The notes: a model not told the origin generated them from the letters alone. 33,573 nucleotides of DNA from Allobacillus halotolerans (GCF_018967645.1 NZ_JAHLZF010000024.1:1-33573), one strand, 5' to 3'. Shown: positions 1 through 14,014, counted from the first letter of the stretch. Numbers and translations: made by a program.

Positions 1-190
1 CGCTTTGTCGGGCGGCTCGGTGCGTTTGTCGAGCGGTTGGAGCGTTTTGTCGGGTGGCTCGGCACGTTTATCGAGCGGTTGGAACGTTTTGTCGAGCGGC
101 TCGCCGCGTTTATCGGGCGGTTGGAGCGCTTTGTCGGGCGGCTCGCCGCGTTTATCAGGCGGCTGCATCTTTTAATCGAGCAGCCAGCAA
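1..190 (+). repeat. 21-bp repeat array A (continues past the left edge)
   Basis: Alternating 22- and 20-bp units (42-bp pair, mean 21) run from base 1, of the form CGTTTRTCGRGCGG followed by YTSG plus a few variable bases. Eight units are readable to 168 and a decayed one follows. Short frames stay open here only because 42 is a multiple of three, and none has a Shine-Dalgarno site. The unit aligns with that of the array at 8088 (TTTATCGA...GTTGGAA). The rest of 190-470 holds the hairpin module and AT-rich sequence with no gene. Confidence 0.9.
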
Positions 191-205
191 TCAAGACACC
201 TCCGT

Positions 206-266
206 TCAACCGCAAGATCTCGGAAAAAATCTTAAAAAAAAGTACATTTTTGCCTCGGCAAAAATG
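206..266 (+). repeat. Linker plus ATTTTTGCC/GGCAAAAAT hairpin module, copy 1
   Basis: A 16-nt linker, TCAACCGCAAGATCTC (206-221), is followed by an A-rich spacer and a hairpin with perfect 10-bp arms CATTTTTGCC (245-254) and GGCAAAAATG (257-266). The same linker and hairpin occur inverted at 33409-33475, and the hairpin alone at 33118-33139. It lies at the edge of array A. No T-tract directly follows, so it is not an obvious terminator. Confidence 0.8.
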
Positions 267-472
267 ATCTACTTTATTTTGTGGCTCGCCACGTTCATCG
301 GATTGTCGCCCGCGAAAATCGGATCGTTGTACGCACAAACCAGGAGATCTCCACCATATAACACTTATAACAAAAGCCTAATCTAAAAAAAGAAAAAACC
401 ATTCGTCCATAATCGACAAAAAGCATCAACCACCAAGACAATAATCATTGTAAAAAACGACCCAATTAAAAA

Positions 473-488
473 TGTGATGTTTGTCACA
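473..488. promoter_or_regulatory. TGTGA-N6-TCACA operator-like box (Crp/Fnr or Rex type)
   Basis: The perfect inverted repeat TGTGATGTTTGTCACA is centred at 480.5. The predicted atp promoter has its -10 at 541-546, so the box centre lies about 72 bp upstream of the likely start, a classic class I activator distance. TGTGA-N6-TCACA is the Bacillus Fnr half-site arrangement; Rex sites (TTGTGA...TCACAA) look similar. Which protein binds is not visible here. Confidence 0.55.
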
Positions 489-517
489 AAGTTGTTTTAT
501 TTTGAACCCAAAATAGA

Positions 518-546
518 TTGACTTATATTAGGGGTTATTGTATTCT
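518..546 (+). promoter_or_regulatory. Sigma-A promoter of the atp operon
   Basis: TTGACT (518-523), a 17-bp spacer and TATTCT (541-546) form a good vegetative promoter about 205 bp before atpZ. The long leader contains a perfect 10-bp hairpin (644-678) and one isolated ATATGGTCCC repeat unit (623). Confidence 0.7.
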
Positions 547-643
547 AACTTAGTGTGGAATGATAAGGCTTTCAACCGAAAATCTTATTGAAAAGCACAC
601 GGATTTCAGATGACGAATGTACATATGGTCCCAAGCAAAATAT

Positions 644-678
644 CCGAAAAAACGACGCTATTCACCCTGTTTTTTCGG
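644..678 (+). promoter_or_regulatory. Hairpin in the atp leader
   Basis: Perfect 10-bp arms CCGAAAAAAC (644-653) and GTTTTTTCGG (669-678) with a 15-nt loop. It is not followed by a U-tract, so an mRNA-stability or leader role is more likely than intrinsic termination. Confidence 0.5.
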
Positions 679-751
679 CCGAAACCATGTGTGAATCTTT
701 TTAGTGAGTTCTAGAACATCTGCATAATAAGGACAGGCTGGACTGGCAGGT

Positions 752-971
752 ATGTCTATGAATGGAAAACCGTTTCGCGGGATTGCCATTACTACAACGA
801 TTCTAAGCTATTTGTCGGGTTCGACAATTGTTGGCATATTTTCAGGACGCTGGCTCGACAGTTATTTTGGTACGAGTCCTTGGTTTCTGTTAGTAGGATT
901 GTTGATCGGCTTAGCCGCAGGTGTCTATGGGATGATCTACCTCGTCAATCAATTAATGGGGGACAATCATC

Positions 972-979
<8 letters not shown>
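752..979 (+). CDS. atpZ: AtpZ/AtpI-family small membrane protein, first gene of the atp operon
   Basis: A 75-residue protein with two predicted membrane helices (about residues 12-30 and 42-68) joined by the short loop GRWLDSYFGTSP, a typical AtpZ signature. In alkaliphilic Bacillus, AtpZ together with AtpI has been linked to Mg2+ supply and c-ring assembly. The ATG at 752 has only a weak upstream GGCAGG; a second ATG at 758 is possible. It overlaps atpI by 8 bp, so the two are translationally coupled. It heads the ATP synthase operon, as in Bacillus pseudofirmus. The family call is good; the function is inferred from position and family. Confidence 0.8.
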
Positions 980-2343
<1,364 letters not shown>

Positions 2344-2363
2344 TCGAATGAATACATCAAAAT

Positions 2364-2394
2364 AATGGCGGAGTCGCTCAGAAGCTTCGCCATT
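2364..2394 (+). promoter_or_regulatory. Intercistronic hairpin between atpE and atpF
   Basis: Arms AATGGCGGAG (2364-2373) and CTTCGCCATT (2385-2394) pair over 10 bp with one G-U, around an 11-nt loop. There is no clean T-run, so it may be a processing or stability element that allows the high expression subunit c needs relative to its neighbours. Confidence 0.5.
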
Positions 2395-2483
2395 CATTTG
2401 TACGCGAAAGATTAAAGAGAGCATGCGAAAACAAGCTGTTTTTTGAAACATCGTTTTCCGTGTGAAGCCTTATAGAAGAATAG

Positions 2484-5093
<2,610 letters not shown>

Positions 5094-5099
5094 ATCATT

Positions 5100-5200
5100 G
5101 ATTCATATAAACAATCTGTTTGACCGTGTCGGAAATTGACTCGTATGAATCATTTCTGACACACCTTTTTAAAATACGAAGAAGTCTCTTAAAAAAGGTG
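5100..5200 (+). promoter_or_regulatory. Overlapping stem-loops between atpA and atpG, one masking the atpG ribosome site
   Basis: Three inverted repeats overlap. GATTCATA (5100-5107) pairs with TATGAATC (5144-5151). GTGTCGGAAA (5126-5135) pairs with TTTCTGACAC (5153-5162) and is followed by ACCTTTTT, like a weak terminator. CACCTTTTT (5162-5170) pairs perfectly with AAAAAGGTG (5192-5200), which contains the atpG Shine-Dalgarno. The first two cross, so they must alternate or form a pseudoknot; the terminator's T-run is the anti-SD arm of the third. Confidence 0.55.
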
Positions 5201-5204
5201 GTGA

Positions 5205-6071
<867 letters not shown>

Positions 6072-6094
6072 TCGCGAACTGCAAGATTCGTATG

Positions 6095-7541
<1,447 letters not shown>

Positions 7542-7550
7542 TGGGACGTT

Positions 7551-8018
<468 letters not shown>

Positions 8019-8019
8019 T

Positions 8020-8062
8020 AAAAAGAGGCTGATCCCATTGTATGCGGATAGCCTCTTTTTTT
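8020..8062 (+). terminator. Terminator of the atp operon
   Basis: AAAAAGAGGCT (8020-8030) pairs with AGCCTCTTTTT (8050-8060), followed by more T residues. It starts directly after the atpC stop. Confidence 0.9.
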
Positions 8063-8066
8063 GTTG

Positions 8067-8680
8067 TATATTGACAGGTTGGCGTGCTTTATCAATAGTT
8101 GGGGAGCATATAATGGCATTTTAGGAGCATATATCAGTATTTAGGGAGCATATAACAGCAGCTAGGGCGCATATAACAGAAGCTAGGGCACATTTATCGG
8201 TAGTCAGGGAGCATATAACGGCAATTAGGAATCATTTATCAGCAGTCAGGCGCTCTTTATCAACAGTAGGGATGCGTTTATCGACAGTTGGAATGCATTT
8301 AACGACAGTCAGGTGCTCTTTATCAACAGTTAGGCCGCATTTAACGACAGTTGGGCGCTCATTATCAACAGTTGGAATGCGTTTATCGACAGTCAGGTGC
8401 TCTTTATCAACAGTTGGAATGCATTTATCGACAGTTGGGTGACCTTTATCAACAGTTGTGATGCATTTATCGACAGTTGGGCGCTCTTTATCAACAGTTA
8501 GAATGCGTTTATCGACAGTCAGGTGCTCATTAACAACAGTTGGAATGCATTTATCGACAGTTAGGTAATCCTTATCAACAGTTAGCCCGCATTTATTGAC
8601 AGTTAGACGCTCTTTATCAAGAGTTAAATCACATTTATCAACAATCACCAACACATCATCAGCAATCAGACACATCATGA
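8067..8680 (+). repeat. 21-bp repeat array B, about 28 units
   Basis: Units start at 8088 and repeat every 21 bp almost without slippage to about 8676. The first units read TATAACNGCANYTAGGG plus AGCA or CGCA; later ones read TTTATCRACAGTTGGAATGC or end in GCGCTC, alternating RACAG as A then G to give 42-bp pairs. The two types replace each other in the same phase, showing they are variants of one unit. A 150-codon frame on the minus strand exists only because 21 is a multiple of three. 8680-9010 is AT-rich with nothing I can call. Confidence 0.93.
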
Positions 8681-9021
8681 TCAATTAAGCCGAAAAGACA
8701 ATCAACCAAAACTTTAACAACACAAATAAGAGAATTTTCACCAAAACATTAGCATAAAATACGCAATTATAACCATCATCCAACTAACGAACGACATAAT
8801 GTTACAAGAATATTAACAAAATAATACATAACTTATTACCCGCGAACAAACTACATAACCATTGTCTTCACGCTCCACAGCAAATTTTTCTAAATAAATA
8901 ACTTTAGGTTTGATGTCGATATTTCCCGGGAAATGTAATATTAGCTCAACAATTTGACTTATTTTTGTAAGACTAATCCAGTGGGGAATAGCAGGCACAT
9001 TCTTAGTAAGAGGTGTCCGAG

Positions 9022-9255
9022 ATGTTTGTACAACCAGCAGTTGATGCATTAACGGGAATGATTTCCCACCTTATTTTTATCGTAATAGCTTGGAAAGCCT
9101 TGGAGTCAGTCAATATTCAAGGGATTTTCAAGAAGGATCGAGAGCTCGAAAGTAAATTGCTGTTTATTTTACTCTCAATTGTGATAGGTACTACAGTAAG
9201 TAACTTTTTTCTCGATTTTATCCGTTGGTCAGGTCAATTGAGTTATTTGATGTAA
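9022..9255 (+). CDS. ywzB: DUF1146 small membrane protein (YwzB)
   Basis: A 77-residue protein with two membrane segments (about 13-30 and 48-66), matching the YwzB/DUF1146 family in length, topology and position: it stands between the atp operon and ywmB-murA as in B. subtilis. Its function is unknown. The frame opens at GTG 9013, but AAGAGGTG (9008-9015) is the Shine-Dalgarno for ATG 9022, so I use that. No convincing promoter -10 follows the TTGACT at 8954. It is separated from ywmB by 70 bp and is likely cotranscribed. Confidence 0.82.
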   Translation: MFVQPAVDALTGMISHLIFIVIAWKALESVNIQGIFKKDRELESKLLFILLSIVIGTTVSNFFLDFIRWSGQLSYLM

Positions 9256-9325
9256 AAAAGAAGTCGAAATTTGAAAGGTTTATTCTTGGTGTTTCGTGCC
9301 CACCCTTTGGATAAGAGGGGTGGAA

Positions 9326-9997
9326 ATGATGAGAATATTATTTATTGGACTATATTTGATTTCTTTTATTTTTACGAACCATACAATCTATCAAACTACG
9401 AATTTAGATGACTTTATGGAAGACATTGAAACGTTCGATCAATATTTTAGAGAGAATGAATTGGACATTGATTCATTTTCCTTTACCATCCGAACAGAGT
9501 TAAATGAATCACAAGTTGAACGTTTAGAAAATACGTTAATAAAAAAAGATTCTTTAAAGGACTCCCAGAAAAACGATTCTTTACACGAAGAGTTTGATGT
9601 AACTCGTTTTGACCAACGCGGAAAAATCCAAGTCACTTATGTTCTTTCAGGGGATATCTGGAATGAGCAAGTGAAAAATGAAATTAAAGGCAAATTGAAT
9701 GATGAAACCTTCAAGGAATTCTTTGAAAATGGGCTTTATTACTCTTGTTATCAATCTAAGCACAGTGATAGAATGAATAGTAATTTGTTTTTTGATAGAA
9801 TACGAGAAGATTTTGACATTCAAGAAAAAAATATGCTTGATGAGTCAGGGTTTAAAGTATTAGGTGGCAAAACTGACCTAATAAAAACGAGTCTAAATGA
9901 AAGTCAGCATTCTATTAATATTCAATTAGCGATCAGAGAAGAGGTAGACGGTGCAACATTGACAATCGGAACACCTATCCTTGTAATTGAATATTAA
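9326..9997 (+). CDS. ywmB: YwmB-family TATA-box-binding-fold protein, exported
   Basis: A 223-residue protein with an N-terminal hydrophobic segment (about 3-20, signal peptide or anchor) followed by a soluble, charged domain. Its position directly before murA and spoIID is that of YwmB, a family named for a structural resemblance to TATA-binding protein but with no known DNA role. The open frame extends upstream to 9296, but AGAGGGG (9314-9320) fits ATG 9326 (or the next ATG, 9329). Sequence conservation in the family is low, so the call rests on signal peptide, size and synteny. Confidence 0.75.
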   Translation: MMRILFIGLYLISFIFTNHTIYQTTNLDDFMEDIETFDQYFRENELDIDSFSFTIRTELNESQVERLENTLIKKDSLKDSQKNDSLHEEFDVTRFDQRGKIQVTYVLSGDIWNEQVKNEIKGKLNDETFKEFFENGLYYSCYQSKHSDRMNSNLFFDRIREDFDIQEKNMLDESGFKVLGGKTDLIKTSLNESQHSINIQLAIREEVDGATLTIGTPILVIEY

Positions 9998-10033
9998 ATA
10001 ACATACGGAATATCGATCACGGAGGGAAATGTT

Positions 10034-11338
10034 GTGGATAAAATCATTGTGACAGGAGGCAATCGACTTGAAGGAACTGTCCAAGTCGAAGGTGCCAAAA
10101 ACTCAGTTTTACCTGTAATTGCAGCAAGCATCATGGCAAGTGAAGGAAAAAGTACACTCGACCAAGTGCCAACACTAGCAGATGTAGATACAATTAGTGA
10201 AGTTTTAAGATATATGAATGTGAATGTGTTTAGAGATGGTGGAAAGCTTCATATCGATGCGTCTGACACATTAAAGACAGAAACACCTTTTGAATATGTA
10301 CGGAAAATGAGAGCTTCTGTACTTGTGTTGGGACCTTTACTGGCCAGGTATGGTCACGCAAAAGTCGCCATGCCAGGAGGCTGTGCAATTGGCTCCAGAC
10401 CAATCGATCAACATTTGAAAGGTTTCGAAGCCATGGGTGCAGATATTCATGTAGGAAATGGATATGTAGAAGCATTTGCACCAGGAAAGTTGCAAGGCGC
10501 AAGAATTTATTTGGATTTCCCAAGCGTCGGCGCAACGGAAAACATTATCATGGCTGCAGCTTTAGCGGAAGGAACATCTGTCATTGAAAATTGCGCGAGA
10601 GAACCAGAGATCGTTGATTTAGCAAACTATATTAACCAAATGGGTGGTAAAGTAATCGGAGCTGGTACGGAAACAATTCGTATCGAAGGCGTTCCTGCAT
10701 TGCATGGTGTCGAGCATACCATTATTCCTGACCGAATCGAAGCAGGGACATTCATGATCGCTGCAGCGCTAACAGGAGGAGACGTCGTCGTAAACGGCGC
10801 AATTCCAGGACATTTGCGCTCATTAATCGCGAAGATGAAAGAAATGGGTATTCGGATTGAAGAGTATGATGATGCTGTCCGTGTCACCGCCCGTGAAAAA
10901 CTGAAGCCTGTCGATATTAAAACACTACCGTATCCTGGCTTCCCGACCGATTTACAATCGCAGTTCATGACACTGACAATGAAAGCAGAAGGTACTAGTG
11001 TCATCACGGAAACGGTCTTTGAAAATCGTTTCATGCATGTCGAAGAGTTCAGAAGAATGAACGCTGCAGCAAAAATCGAAGGACGTAGTGCCATCGTCAA
11101 TGGTCCAGTCGAATTGCAAGGAGCAGAAGTTGCAGCAACCGATCTCCGTGCTGCTGCCGCACTCATCATCGCAGGCTTAGTCGCAGAAGGTCGCACTGAA
11201 GTCACTGAATTAAAACATTTAGATCGTGGCTATGTAAACTTTGAAGAAAAACTGAGATTACTCGGCGCAACAATCGAACGCGTAACGGATGAAGCAGAAG
11301 AACCAACAACGACAGATAAATTGGCAAAGTCTAGCTAA
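10034..11338 (+). CDS. murA: UDP-N-acetylglucosamine 1-carboxyvinyltransferase
   Basis: MurA (434 aa) transfers enolpyruvate from PEP to UDP-GlcNAc, the first committed step of peptidoglycan synthesis in the cytoplasm. The catalytic cysteine is C117 in [15 protein letters not shown], the lysine-asparagine pair K22-N23 lies in EGAKNSVLP, and R93 lies in KMRAS. Cysteine at 117 predicts sensitivity to fosfomycin, because the Asp substitution of resistant MurA is absent. The gene lies between ywmB and spoIID, the place of B. subtilis murAA. The start is GTG with GGAGGG upstream. It ends at a terminator. Confidence 0.97.
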   Translation: MDKIIVTGGNRLEGTVQVEGAKNSVLPVIAASIMASEGKSTLDQVPTLADVDTISEVLRYMNVNVFRDGGKLHIDASDTLKTETPFEYVRKMRASVLVLGPLLARYGHAKVAMPGGCAIGSRPIDQHLKGFEAMGADIHVGNGYVEAFAPGKLQGARIYLDFPSVGATENIIMAAALAEGTSVIENCAREPEIVDLANYINQMGGKVIGAGTETIRIEGVPALHGVEHTIIPDRIEAGTFMIAAALTGGDVVVNGAIPGHLRSLIAKMKEMGIRIEEYDDAVRVTAREKLKPVDIKTLPYPGFPTDLQSQFMTLTMKAEGTSVITETVFENRFMHVEEFRRMNAAAKIEGRSAIVNGPVELQGAEVAATDLRAAAALIIAGLVAEGRTEVTELKHLDRGYVNFEEKLRLLGATIERVTDEAEEPTTTDKLAKSS

Positions 11339-11374
11339 CTAGCCGTACTCATTAATAAATCGATATAAGCTCAC

Positions 11375-11405
11375 AGCCTATCTCTGAAAGGAGATGGGCT
11401 TTTTC
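11375..11405 (+). terminator. Terminator after murA
   Basis: AGCCTATCTC (11375-11384) pairs with GAGATGGGCT (11391-11400), followed by TTTTT. It separates murA from the sporulation gene spoIID, which needs its own mother-cell promoter. Confidence 0.82.
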
Positions 11406-11533
11406 ACGTTGAGCAATCTATTAATCTTGATGTGAATTTTTTCTATAAAATTTCTATATTTTTGTTCTATCAAAGGTGCCTTTTACATAAAACTAGTAAT
11501 AGTCAGGAGTTAATCAAAGGAGGAATTTCAAAA

Positions 11534-12508
11534 GTGAGAAAGGTACCAATCATCCTAGTTGCCACGTTACTTTCAGTCATTCTAGTGTTGCCTACGCTTC
11601 TTGTCATCCCGTTTGCCGAGGCATCGACGAAAGTGGATGAACAAGTAGAAAGTGAGCCAGTAACCGAAACAGAGACACCGAGTGAAGAACCAGTTGTATC
11701 TGTCTTTCGTCAGGAAAGCGAAGTCGTTGAAGAGGTACCACTTGAAGAGTATGTTGCTCTCGTGGTCGCTTCGGAAATGCCGATGAGCTTTGAAAAAGAA
11801 GCCATTAAAGCACAAGCACTTGCCGCAAGGACGTATATCGTGAAAAAAATGCTGACAGGAAGCGAGGAAGCATACGACGTGACCGATACGGTAAATGATC
11901 AAGTATTTAAAAGTGAAGAAGAACTCCGGGAAGACTGGGGCGTCGACTTCTCTGAAAGGTTCATGAAACTTGAGCAGGCTGTTAATGAAACAAAAGGTCA
12001 GATCATCACATATGAAGGAACGCCAATCACCGCCCAATTTTTCTCGACGAGTAATGGATATACCGAAAATGCGGAAGACTATTGGCAAAATGAAATTCCT
12101 TATTTAAAAAGTGTGTCGAGCCCATGGGATGAAAAGTCGCCTGAATTTAGTGAGCAAGAAGTCATTGCGATGCAAAAAGTCGCAGCCCAGCTAGATATTA
12201 ATGCTTCGAATAATTTAACGGTATCGAATGTGAAACGAACCGAGAGTGGGCGAATTGCAGAACTAACGATCAATGGAAAAAGTTTCAGTGGACGTGAAGT
12301 CCGAGAAGCTCTAGGACTACGTTCCAATGATTTTACAATTGAAAAGAAAGATGACTATATTATTTTCAAAACGGAAGGCTATGGTCATGGCGTTGGCATG
12401 AGTCAATACGGAGCAAACGGAATGGCCAGAGAAGGAAAGACATATCAAGACATCGTCAAACATTATTATCAAGGAATCGACATTCAGACATTGGAAGAGG
12501 TTATGTAA
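11534..12508 (+). CDS. spoIID: Stage II sporulation protein D (peptidoglycan lytic transglycosylase)
   Basis: SpoIID (324 aa; about 343 in B. subtilis) is a mother-cell membrane enzyme that, with SpoIIM and SpoIIP, degrades septal peptidoglycan and drives engulfment. It has an N-terminal signal anchor (about 5-27), an acidic linker and the SpoIID domain; the catalytic glutamate is E81 in VVASEMPMSFEKEAIKAQAL, and GYGHGVGMSQYGANGMA near the C-terminus is the other hallmark. The open frame starts at 11432, but GGAGG at 11519 fits GTG 11534 and the signal peptide then begins correctly. I could not fix a sigma-E promoter. Confidence 0.95.
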   Translation: MRKVPIILVATLLSVILVLPTLLVIPFAEASTKVDEQVESEPVTETETPSEEPVVSVFRQESEVVEEVPLEEYVALVVASEMPMSFEKEAIKAQALAARTYIVKKMLTGSEEAYDVTDTVNDQVFKSEEELREDWGVDFSERFMKLEQAVNETKGQIITYEGTPITAQFFSTSNGYTENAEDYWQNEIPYLKSVSSPWDEKSPEFSEQEVIAMQKVAAQLDINASNNLTVSNVKRTESGRIAELTINGKSFSGREVREALGLRSNDFTIEKKDDYIIFKTEGYGHGVGMSQYGANGMAREGKTYQDIVKHYYQGIDIQTLEEVM

Positions 12509-12587
12509 TACGGCCAAAACTTCTACTAATGAATAAACTCGAATTCTCTTCTTAACTACGGACTTCAATCAAAAATAAACATCCATT

Positions 12588-12662
12588 ACCTCAGCAACCA
12601 AGAAAATTTTTGAAAATCGATGTATATATTCCACGTAATCGGTTCAGAATGGTTGCTGAGGT
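12588..12662 (+). promoter_or_regulatory. 13-bp perfect inverted repeat spanning the spoIIQ promoter and ribosome site
   Basis: ACCTCAGCAACCA (12588-12600) is the exact reverse complement of TGGTTGCTGAGGT (12650-12662), which holds most of the spoIIQ Shine-Dalgarno GAGGTG. In an RNA starting upstream of 12588 it would mask the ribosome site. If transcription starts at the predicted sigma-F promoter the left arm is not in the RNA, and the repeat would instead act as DNA. Confidence 0.6.
12622..12651 (+). promoter_or_regulatory. Candidate sigma-F promoter of spoIIQ
   Basis: GTATA (12622-12626), 15 bp, then GTTCAGAATG (12642-12651) fits the forespore sigma-F consensus GYATA-N15-GGNNANAMTR with one mismatch. 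spoIIQ is a sigma-F gene in B. subtilis. The start would fall only about 12 nt before the ATG, an unusually short leader. Confidence 0.45.
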
Positions 12663-12669
12663 GATGAAA

Positions 12670-13254
12670 ATGAGTGATAAGGAAAGAAAATTCCTTCGTC
12701 AATCAAAATGGAAAAGATTGACTCGTCAACGTTGGTTTTACCCAACACTCTACATTGGATTAGTCGCGGTCGTGTTAGCAGGGGTCATGATTTATCAGTT
12801 TAACGCAGCAGACGACACAGCTGAAGAAAATGCGAATGATTACAGCTGGAACGTCGAACAGAACGAGCTTATTGAAAGCAGCGAAGAAGATGCTGCAGAA
12901 GAGGATCAATTGGATGCACTTATCTTTTACAATAACCAGTATTACCAAAGCAAAGGAGTCGACATTACATCATCTGATGGCGAATCATTTGAAGTCATCG
13001 CGTCACTCACAGGTAAAGTTACGAGTGTAAAAGAAGATGATCTTCTCGGCAAAGTTGTTGAAATGGAACACGACGGTGAACGAGCGACAATGTACGCAAG
13101 CCTTTCAGAAGTGTATGTCAGTGAAGGTGACGAGTTAACCCAAGGTGACCCACTAGGTCTCTCCGGTGAAAATGTTTACTCGGATGAAGAGGTCTCAAAA
13201 GTCCATTTTCGATTGATGGAAGAAGGTCAGCCTGTCAATCCAGGGTTTAAGTAA
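12670..13254 (+). CDS. spoIIQ: Stage II sporulation protein Q, degenerate LytM (M23) domain
   Basis: SpoIIQ sits in the forespore membrane and pairs with SpoIIIAH across the intermembrane space during engulfment. This 194-residue protein has a basic N-terminus, one membrane helix (about 28-45), a very acidic linker and a LytM domain to the end. Zinc ligands are lost: SKGVDI stands where active M23 enzymes have H-x-G-x-D, and KVHFR replaces HxHF, so it is probably a non-catalytic binding domain. It is shorter than the 283-aa B. subtilis protein, lacking its C-terminal tail. ATG 12670 follows GAGGTG; earlier in-frame codons lack a site. Confidence 0.88.
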   Translation: MSDKERKFLRQSKWKRLTRQRWFYPTLYIGLVAVVLAGVMIYQFNAADDTAEENANDYSWNVEQNELIESSEEDAAEEDQLDALIFYNNQYYQSKGVDITSSDGESFEVIASLTGKVTSVKEDDLLGKVVEMEHDGERATMYASLSEVYVSEGDELTQGDPLGLSGENVYSDEEVSKVHFRLMEEGQPVNPGFK

Positions 13255-13269
13255 AATAGCACAATGAGG

Positions 13270-13297
13270 AATCCCCCCTAAGCTGGGGGATTTTTTC
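13270..13297. terminator. Terminator between spoIIQ and the convergent membrane gene
   Basis: AATCCCCC (13270-13277) pairs with GGGGGATT (13285-13292), followed by TTTTTT on the + strand. The T-run touches the stop codon of the opposing gene. Confidence 0.88.
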
Positions 13298-13739
13298 ATT
13301 CATCCATCAATTCACGATTTTTATTGAAGGACCTTTTCAATGACAGCCAGCTGAATAAAAAGAAAAATAGTGTAGCCAATAATCCCATCATGATCGGTTC
13401 GATGATGAGAAAGTCCCCACGTTGTGTGAAAAAATTAAACACCGTGAAAATGGCGCCAAATGATAAAGAACTCCTGAAAATATTTTTCCGTTCCTTATTA
13501 TAATCCTTTTGTGTAGCAACCTCTGTATACTCGATCCCTGAAGATATATACCTGATGGTTACATAGAAAACAAAGATGCCAATAGATATTAGTGGGACGA
13601 GACTAGATTCAAAGGGGCCTATCAACAAAGAGAGAAATTGAGCGAGGGCGATTAACGCGCCGCCTTCAGCAATAAATACTAGAATTCTTTGCCGTTTGTA
13701 TTCGTCTGTCGGTAAAAAGATCGATAGCCATGTTTTCAA
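13296..13739 (-). CDS. Membrane protein co-encoded with an Xre regulator
   Basis: A 147-residue protein with four predicted membrane helices (about 22-42, 46-68, 93-105 and 114-133). I do not recognise a function. Small multi-helix membrane proteins encoded directly behind a 60-70 aa Xre regulator are common in Bacillus (DUF2178/DUF3278-like partners), so it may be the regulated target or a sensor. The start is TTG at 13739, immediately after the regulator's stop, with AGGTG at a suitable distance; the ATG nearby is out of frame. It converges on spoIIQ and is absent from the B. subtilis spoIIQ-spoIIID order as I know it. Confidence 0.75.
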   Translation of the reverse strand: MKTWLSIFLPTDEYKRQRILVFIAEGGALIALAQFLSLLIGPFESSLVPLISIGIFVFYVTIRYISSGIEYTEVATQKDYNKERKNIFRSSLSFGAIFTVFNFFTQRGDFLIIEPIMMGLLATLFFFLFSWLSLKRSFNKNRELMDE

Positions 13740-13934
13740 TTAGCTCACCTCCCAAAATAGTTCATCCAACGTTTGATCAAGCTCTTTCGCAATGGCGATA
13801 CATAACTGGAGACTCGGATTATAATCCCCTTTTTCGATTAAGCCGATGGTTTGCCTTGTCGCTCCGACGCGTTTGGCTAACTGTGCTTGAGTTAAATCTT
13901 TTTTGATCCGTCCTAACTTCACTCGATTTTTCAT
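13740..13934 (-). CDS. Xre-family small helix-turn-helix regulator
   Basis: A 64-residue single-domain regulator of the YozG type. The helix-turn-helix covers about residues 14-35 (TQAQLAKRVGATRQTIGLIE), followed by PSLQLCIAIAKELDQTLDELF, a standard ending for this family. It starts at ATG 13934 with AGGGGT upstream and is coupled to the membrane gene behind it. The promoter at 13986-14014 and a perfect 14-bp palindrome at 13963-13976, just past the predicted start, suggest it represses its own two-gene operon. Confidence 0.9.
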   Translation of the reverse strand: MKNRVKLGRIKKDLTQAQLAKRVGATRQTIGLIEKGDYNPSLQLCIAIAKELDQTLDELFWEVS

Positions 13935-13962
13935 AGAATACCCCTATACCTACATGCAAATT

Positions 13963-13976
13963 ATAATGTACATTAT
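13963..13976. promoter_or_regulatory. Palindromic operator of the xre operon
   Basis: ATAATGTACATTAT is a perfect 14-bp palindrome, flanked by further partial symmetry (GCAAATT / GCAATTT). It covers about +3 to +16 relative to the predicted start. Confidence 0.55.
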
Positions 13977-13985
13977 GCAATTTAT

Positions 13986-14014
13986 ATATTACATCATTAT
14001 TTCCACGAATGCAA
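13986..14014 (-). promoter_or_regulatory. Promoter of the xre-membrane protein operon
   Basis: On the minus strand: TTGCAT (14014-14009), 17 bp, TAATAT (13991-13986). It is divergent from the DUF3953 gene. Confidence 0.6.

Noticed and set aside
37-386. Two plus-strand frames over array A
   Set aside because: Repeat-driven open frames without ribosome sites; both run across the hairpin module.
8232-8684. 150-codon minus-strand frame with TVDK heptad peptide repeats over array B
   Set aside because: The frame is open only because the DNA unit is 21 bp; there is no ribosome site before its start, and unit changes do not favour synonymous positions as far as I can see.
8813-9049. 78-codon minus-strand frame antisense to the start of ywzB
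   Set aside because: The peptide (with VIYLEKFAVEREDNGYVV) looks somewhat protein-like and could be a gene relic, but its start lies inside ywzB, no ribosome site is seen, and I recognise no family.
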